A model generated the notes under the pieces. It was not told where the DNA came from. It was given only the letters and a program-made list of their open reading frames with translations, and did not search any database. The position numbers were made by a program, and so were the translations under genes. This document shows, piece by piece, positions 58,691 to 64,000 of a DNA stretch of 64,000 nucleotides (position 1 is its first letter; every line of letters begins with the position of its first letter). This DNA is from Molanna angustata (taxonomy: Eukaryota; Arthropoda; Insecta; Trichoptera; Molannidae): positions 14,612,616 to 14,676,615 of the forward strand of contig OY754968.1 of assembly GCA_963576475.1 (NCBI GenBank), written 5' to 3'.

Positions 58691-59784
58691 CATTAATCCA
58701 TCAATAAATTTTTAAATCTGTTAAGCTCATGATGAAATGATAAAACATTAATGAATGTACTAAACATAATAATAGCAAATGAAAAAATATGAGGTAATTA
58801 ATGAAAGCAATGCTTTTCATTTTATTTGAAGAAACATAATGTAATTAATAATTATTCAAGAATACTTCATATATTTTCAATAAATTATGTAAGCTAACAA
58901 TCTCATTATTATGTAATCATCTACGCTGCGAGGCTATATAAATTACCCTTAATATAAAATAAGTTGTATGAAAAAAATGGAATCGATCTATGAAAAACTA
59001 TATAAGTAGGTATTTAAATTGATATTTTTCAAGTAAAAATGTAAAATCAAAAGCCAAAAGATGAAAATGAGTTCCCTGTTTTAATTTGTAAGAAATAAAA
59101 TCATAACGATCCCATTAATTAAATGATATCAAAAAAATCACAGCACAACTACAAAAATAAATATAAATATCTAATACAAATACAACCAAAATAGATAATA
59201 TCAAAAATATTGACTCACATTTACTGATTACATTTTTTAAAACGTCACAAATAATTATGATTGCCTACTATTTTTAATATAAAATGATGACTAATAAATG
59301 TCAAGAATGTATTTGTGAACAATAAGCTGAATATGCAATAATTGACAGGAAATCAAAATACAGATCTTAAATAATTTAGAAATATTAAATATTATATTTG
59401 AAAGAAATTTTTTTGATCATTGCATGCTCAATATTTTTTCAGTCTGTTTATAACCAACCCAGCATAAAGTATCTTTTTTTACCATGAATGGAATTACCTA
59501 ATATTGTAAGATGATAACATTTTCATGAAATACATTATATAATTATAAAATACATATTATTATAGATGAATAGTATATAAAATTACTTAGAAATATTACG
59601 TAGGTATAATTTATTATAATAAAATGTTTTACGTATTAAAAAATATATAATTTATAAGTAAAATAAAAAATAACTGAAGAATAAAAATTAAATTCAATTG
59701 CTTCTTTAAATATGTTATACAGGTGTTATTTGAGTAGGTAATAAAAAATATCAGGAAACATAAAACATAAAAATACTACTACTA
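58691..59784. other. No feature seen
   Basis: Very AT-rich intron. Confidence 0.4.
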
Positions 59785-59786
59785 CT

Positions 59787-60235
59787 ATGCGTTGACACAT
59801 TCTTTACTCACATATGGAGTTGTTGGTTGGGGAGGGTGTGCCAACTCCATTATGGTTATCTCAAAGATGTATTATAAAGATAATACTCAGCAAACCCCTT
59901 GACTACCCCACTAAAGATCTATACAATGAATTGATCGGAAGTGTTTGATCCGAAACAAATATTTTTACATTATATACTTTTCATAAAAATAAATTAATGT
60001 ACCCAAAAACACAATCTATAGCTACATGAGCCACAAACTATGCAATACCACACATGAGATCTGCTTTTGGTCAAAGACACTTTATTTTCATTGCCTCCAG
60101 AATTTATAACATTTTACCTATATCACTCAAAGAAATAATATCGCAGAAATCATTTAAAAGAAAATGTTCCGAATACATCATGAACTACGGGAGAACTAAA
60201 ATGTATCAAATGTTCGACATCGTAGTGTAAAAGGA
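59787..60235 (+). pseudogene. LINE ORF2 C-terminal fragment
   Basis: In mixed frames it reads SHKLCNTTHEICFWSKTLY, then residues equivalent to LPSRIYNILP and SFKRK...YI. An upstream part corresponds to 'YG..VWGG' and 'NPL.YP.KDLYNEL' type blocks. This is the post-RT region of CR1/jockey-like LINEs. Stops and frameshifts are numerous. Confidence 0.68.
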
Positions 60236-60318
60236 CATATTTTATATAATTGTTATCATTTTTTTTCTTTCCTTCGCAAAAAAATACTAATTGTTTTAGT
60301 AATTTTGTGCTGTCTTGA

Positions 60319-60815
60319 TTTGATCTGAGACTCGACTGAATAAACATATGACTGACGGATCATACCTATGCTCTGTCAGTTCAGTATTCCCAAGAGATAC
60401 TATTTCAGATTATTTGTGTAAATAACAAATAAAATATACGTGGAGCTCAGAGCGTTGACACCTTCAGTAAATTACTTAAGACTGCTTTGTTTAGTAGAGC
60501 CAACAAATAAGCCACAGCGCCCTTGGAGTGATCTTGTATCACTAAACGGCGCTTTATAAATTCTAATTATTATTATTATTATTAAAAATTATAAGATACC
60601 TACATACACAATATATATGTATATGCATATCATGATGACTTCAATTCCATTTTTTAATCTGTGTAGAATGGTTATGTAAGTTTATATTGTTTGGATACTT
60701 TTTAAAAAAATGCAAATAGGTACAACCTATATGTCTCCTGTGAAATATAATAATAATATGTACACTGCTAGCCCTAGAACAGGTATACCTAGTTGGGCAG
60801 CAGTTATCTATTTTT
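60319..60815 (+). repeat. Dispersed repeat R1, copy 2, interrupted
   Basis: It has the same ordered blocks as 36480-36815 in the opposite orientation. Between AACAAATAAAAT (about 60436) and 'aattataagatacctacata' (about 60590) there is about 150 bp of a different LINE 3' end that copy 1 lacks. Confidence 0.75.
60437..60588 (+). mobile_element. LINE 3' end inserted in R1, (ATT)n tail
   Basis: It contains residues of a LINE terminus (LKTALFSRANK with a stop), 'atcactaaacggcgctttat' and ATT repeats (60570-60584). It matches the 3' end at 16938-17125. Comparison with R1 copy 1 marks the insertion limits within a few bases. Confidence 0.68.
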
Positions 60816-62683
60816 AATTTTTTTTTTTTTTAACATGTCTATGTAGGGGACGCCAGTTATTAGGATTTGGGACCATTTTACTCTTCCGAAGAAGCGCACT
60901 ACGTAGCGTTGGGAGGGGTTTGCAATCTAGAAAAGACGATTTAATGACGATTATTTAAATTGTGTGATAAATAAATAAATAAAATAAATATTTAAAAAAA
61001 TAAATACATAAAAAAATTCAAAACTGACAATACTATTAACAAATTAAAACCTTAGTTGACATGTTTTTGCAGGTATAATCATTTTTATAGAGAATCTAGT
61101 ATTTAATTTTTAAACACAATTAGGTGTGCGGTAATTACTTATGAATTAAAACAACTCAATTTTTATCTAAATATAAGAATCCATCCTCCATAAACGTACA
61201 GGATATTGAAAATACAATAATTAATATAAAATATGACGGAAACAGTACATTATTCAAAATAAAATCTCATATTTGCTATGATTTAGGTATAAAATTGTTC
61301 GTTTAGAGGTAATAGATATCATTGAACGCATTTTAAATCAGATGAATATATAAAAGTATATATTGAATTAAGTACCTAAATAAATTAATATTTATGTGTA
61401 TATAGATATATTTTTACACTTATTTGTTATTTCATCTCTCTTCGTCCATTTCTATCTCTTGAATTTATTAATCAATGTTCTTTAAATGTTTAAATCACAC
61501 TTATTTTATAATTTACATACCAAAAATCTAAATAAAGTCAGTATTATTGGTGATTCAAAGATCAATTTATTGCTATGGTTATCTATATGCAACCTTGTCT
61601 AACTTCATTTATGTGAAGGCAATTAACATGGCCTAATTTCATTTATGTTGAGGTACATAGATAAATGTATTGTCATTTAAGTAAATTCATATAAACTTCA
61701 TTAATTTTAAAATAGGACGTTTTGTATAGATTTAAAAACTTAATATTATCTATTAAAACAATAATTACTTACTAAAATTTATACATAATATATAGGTAAT
61801 AATAATACATATCATTATTATCGATTTACTTAACCAAAAATGTTATCATCATACAAATCCCATAATTTAATAAAAAAATGTGCATTGCAAGTGAATTTCC
61901 TCAAACAAATATTGAAAAACGTACTTTTCAGATGACAAGGCTAGAAGAATTAAAGAAGGGTTTTCAGAATAATATTATTACTTAAGGTTTGATGTTAAAG
62001 TGAATAAAATGATGACAATAGTAGATAATTATATCCCTTCTTTAATAATAATAGCCATCAGATATTATGATTGAAGTAGTGCATATTAGTATTAGTAGTT
62101 AGTAGGTATGTGAAACAAAGGTATTCCCTTGGGTCTGTCATAATGTGTATTGCAAGATACATGACATGACAAGTTACCTCTGTGATCCCAATATCTTCAT
62201 GAAGCAGTGCACCACTGTTTGTGTTCATTATTAGTGAGTCCAAATTATTATTAACCATTGAGTGATTATGCATATTTGAATAAATAAGAATTGAGTGATT
62301 ATGCATATTTGAATAAATAAGAATTAAACAAAAATGCACGGATACCGAATGTTATGCAAATGAAAAGAGAATAATTAAATATGGAAATGCGATGCATCAA
62401 ATAGAGGTAAATATTAGGTGACAGAGGATGATCTCGCTGAATGTTGCTGTCCAAAGATGAACAACATCCGTTGAGAAGGAAAGGTTGAGCAGTTTGGTAT
62501 AGTATTCGCGTTTGGCATATCACAACATGTGACTAGGAGTACATCTAATAGTAGATCTAGGAGTAAGATACTAGGAGTAGATCTGGATGAAGGTTCTGGA
62601 TGATAACGCCACACACCACACTGCGTGCAAATAGTGATGGGGCTGCGTGCGGTGCCCGTGCGCCAAACACTTGGGCCACAGAC
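60816..62683. other. Intron; short direct duplication at 62261-62325
   Basis: The unit 'ttgagtgattatgcatattt' + 'gaataaataagaa' (33 bp) occurs twice in tandem at about 62260-62325. The rest is AT-rich without recognised elements. It becomes GC-richer from about 62580 towards the alternative exons. Confidence 0.45.
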
Positions 62684-62874
62684 CTGGCTTTGACCGACAC
62701 GACCTTGGCCCCAACGGGCAGGTTCTCTCGAATGTAGATGGGGCCGTACACCACGTGGTCCCACACGGGCGGGTTGTTAGCGCGGTCCACTACATCTATC
62801 TGAACCTCCACGGTTCTGGACAAGGGAGGAAAGCCCTTATCTTGAGCCATGGCTTCCAGCTTGTAAGTTTCTCG
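62684..62874 (-). CDS. CadN: N-cadherin ectodomain exon, alternative copy 1 (downstream member of a mutually exclusive pair)
   Basis: This exon is also 191 nt, with the same phases as its neighbour: acceptor 'cgatag' before CGA (phase 0) and donor AAAGCCAG before 'gtctgt' (phase 2). The translation opens RETYKLEAMAQDKGFPP, continues VQIDVVDRANNPPVWDH, then YGPIYIRENLPVGAKVV, and ends SVKA plus a split serine. From memory, the VDRANNPPVWD and YGPI segments resemble the Drosophila CadN region that has alternative exons. The calcium-binding linker is atypical (DRANNPP). It lies 129 nt downstream of the homologous exon 63004-63194 and 5.7 kb upstream of the next constitutive exon. Because 191 is not a multiple of three, a transcript containing both copies would be frameshifted, whereas either copy alone keeps the frame. 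Exclusive use is an inference from phase and homology; no transcript evidence is available here. Confidence 0.9.
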
Positions 62875-63003
62875 CTATCGGGAAAATGGTAAATGGAAAC
62901 AAAGAAAACCACGTCGTTAGTAGTGTTAGGGATCTGACGAGCCGGGATGAGGAGGCGCGATGCCCGAAGGTCGCCCCACCTCACCCCAGGCAACGATACC
63001 AAC
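62875..63003 (-). other. 129-nt intron separating the two alternative CadN exons
   Basis: This is the only sequence between the paired exons. It starts 'gttggt', ends 'cccgatag', and has a pyrimidine-rich stretch near its 3' end with a possible branch site 'ctaac' about 50 nt before the acceptor. It is much more GC-rich than the flanking introns. At 129 nt it is probably not too short to splice, so simple steric blocking is unlikely to be the only thing preventing inclusion of both exons. Frame disruption, or RNA pairing between intronic elements, are alternatives I cannot test here. Confidence 0.75.
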
Positions 63004-63194
63004 CTTGCCTTTACACAGGTCACTACGGTACCCACTGTGACATTCTCTTTGATGTGAACGGGGCCGTACGTTGTCTCATCCCATAGAGGAGGCTTATTGT
63101 TCCTGTCTACGACGTCTAATTCAACGTCCACATCCGCGTGTGAGGGGGGCTCCCCTCTGTCCGCCGCACGCACTCTCAGGCGGTACCTGTCGCG
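63004..63194 (-). CDS. CadN: N-cadherin ectodomain exon, alternative copy 2 (upstream member of a mutually exclusive pair)
   Basis: This internal exon of 191 nt encodes the end of one cadherin repeat and the start of the next in a classical-type insect N-cadherin, a calcium-dependent cell-adhesion receptor of the plasma membrane. On the minus strand the acceptor is 'ccattag' before CGC (phase 0). The donor is GCAAG followed by 'gttggt', leaving two bases (AG, phase 2). The translation opens RDRYRLRVRAADRGEPP, passes through ELDVVDRNNKPPLWDETTYG and ends VTCVKA. The inter-repeat calcium motif is degenerate (DRNNKPP rather than DxNDNxP). It aligns without gaps to the neighbouring exon 62684-62874, with 32 of 63 residues identical by hand count. 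It would splice to 56813-57002, where AG + C makes serine. Upstream exons lie beyond the window. The exon pair and the short sequence between are clearly richer in G and C than the surrounding introns. Which exon number it matches in other insects is inferred, not shown. Confidence 0.87.
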
Positions 63195-64000
63195 CTAATG
63201 GCGGAACACCGGAGTGTAATCAGAGGTCAGCGGGGGGCAAACAAAATTATAACAACTAAATAACTTAGAAAATCAACAACTTAACAAAATTATATAAACA
63301 ATATAATATAAAACACATTCACATTTATTTATTCATTTCAATCATATGTCATCATTACCATGAAACAAATTAATACAACTTTAACTGAATGATTGATTGC
63401 AAATAACAGATTACTTGTGATAGCAAAAATATTTGATATAGGTATGCACTTTTACTTAGAAACTTGAACCACTTAATTAGTGTCTTTAAATAAATACAAA
63501 GCATTCAAATTGTACCATTCATACCCAAATGCTAAAACATAAATAAAAAACAAATAATAAATGTAATATTTAACTACTTAAAGACTACTGTACAAAGAAC
63601 AACCATTCTTCAGTCGTTCTACAAATTGATGTAATGAATAGATATGTAAAACAATAGGTATATTTTCACACAAGTTCATTGACATGATACATATTATTGT
63701 CATGTAGTACCTACTTACTGGATAACATCCCTGGATGTGGCCAATGCCGAAGAAAAATTGTGCAGTTGAAAGGAATAAAAAATAATGATGATGATAATTA
63801 CAAGTTTTCAAATATACACAAGAAATATATGCAAAGATTACTTAAAACTTTATACATAACTAAACTAAAAAAATAAATAAAAATTGAAAGCAGGCAAATG
63901 CATGCGGAGCTTTGCATTCTCATAAAATGGCAGGAAAAGGTCAGGATGTCATACAAATAATTATCTTGACCTCATGTTTACTAATTACAATGGAACGACA
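63195..64000. other. Intron upstream of the alternative CadN exons
   Basis: The first 45 bases next to the exon are GC-rich (CAGCGGGGGGCAAAC on the plus strand); the rest is AT-rich. No third copy of the alternative exon and no further cadherin exon is seen up to the window end. Confidence 0.45.

Noticed and set aside
62647..63259. Plus-strand open frames over the CadN exon pair
   Set aside because: They are shadows of the minus-strand cadherin exons, which have splice sites and clear motifs.
63195..64000. A third alternative CadN exon copy
   Set aside because: I looked for the VDRxNxPPxWD and YGPI motifs on the minus strand in this interval and in 57-62.6 kb and found none.

Overview
The window looks like insect nuclear DNA: AT-rich, densely seeded with decayed non-LTR retrotransposon tails, tRNA-derived SINEs, foldback/MITE elements and tandem arrays, and with very little coding sequence. 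The order cannot be fixed from sequence alone. Frequent runs of the 'aggtacctac' type would fit some Hemiptera or Lepidoptera, but that is only an impression.

The one host gene I can support is on the minus strand at the right-hand end: part of an insect N-cadherin (CadN) ectodomain. Reading right to left, there are two tandem homologous exons (63004-63194 and 62684-62874), then three constitutive exons (56813-57002, 55150-55332, 53221-53410). The last three join in frame, in the order expected from insect CadN. The two tandem exons are both exactly 191 nt. Both start in phase 0 and end 'AG' in phase 2, so either one completes the same serine codon with the next exon. Including both would break the frame. 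They are best read as a mutually exclusive exon pair, and this is the most interesting feature of the window.

From 1 to about 53.2 kb I see no further cadherin exon, so this stretch is probably a very long CadN intron. It holds: the 3' end of an LTR retrotransposon pol plus a tandem-repeat-rich putative 3' LTR/UTR (1 to about 4.25 kb); seven tail copies of one LINE family (LINE-A, about 6.1, 9.6, 19.8, 31.5, 38.3, 40.7 and 47.3 kb); several other LINE tails; two tRNA-derived SINE families; a homogeneous 90-bp minisatellite (10.8-11.6 kb); and several long palindromes and foldbacks (12.3, 14.4, 14.9, 21.7, 35.2, 39.0 and 42.7 kb). Introns between the visible CadN exons (53.4-62.7 kb) carry more LINE relics, a short element flanked by an exact 12-bp duplication, an inverted-repeat element with another nested in it, and a 701-bp pogo/Tigger-type deletion derivative that keeps the C-terminal end of its transposase.

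Nothing here reads as an operon, CRISPR array or bona fide tRNA/rRNA gene. Protein family calls come from recognised motifs, not from database searches.
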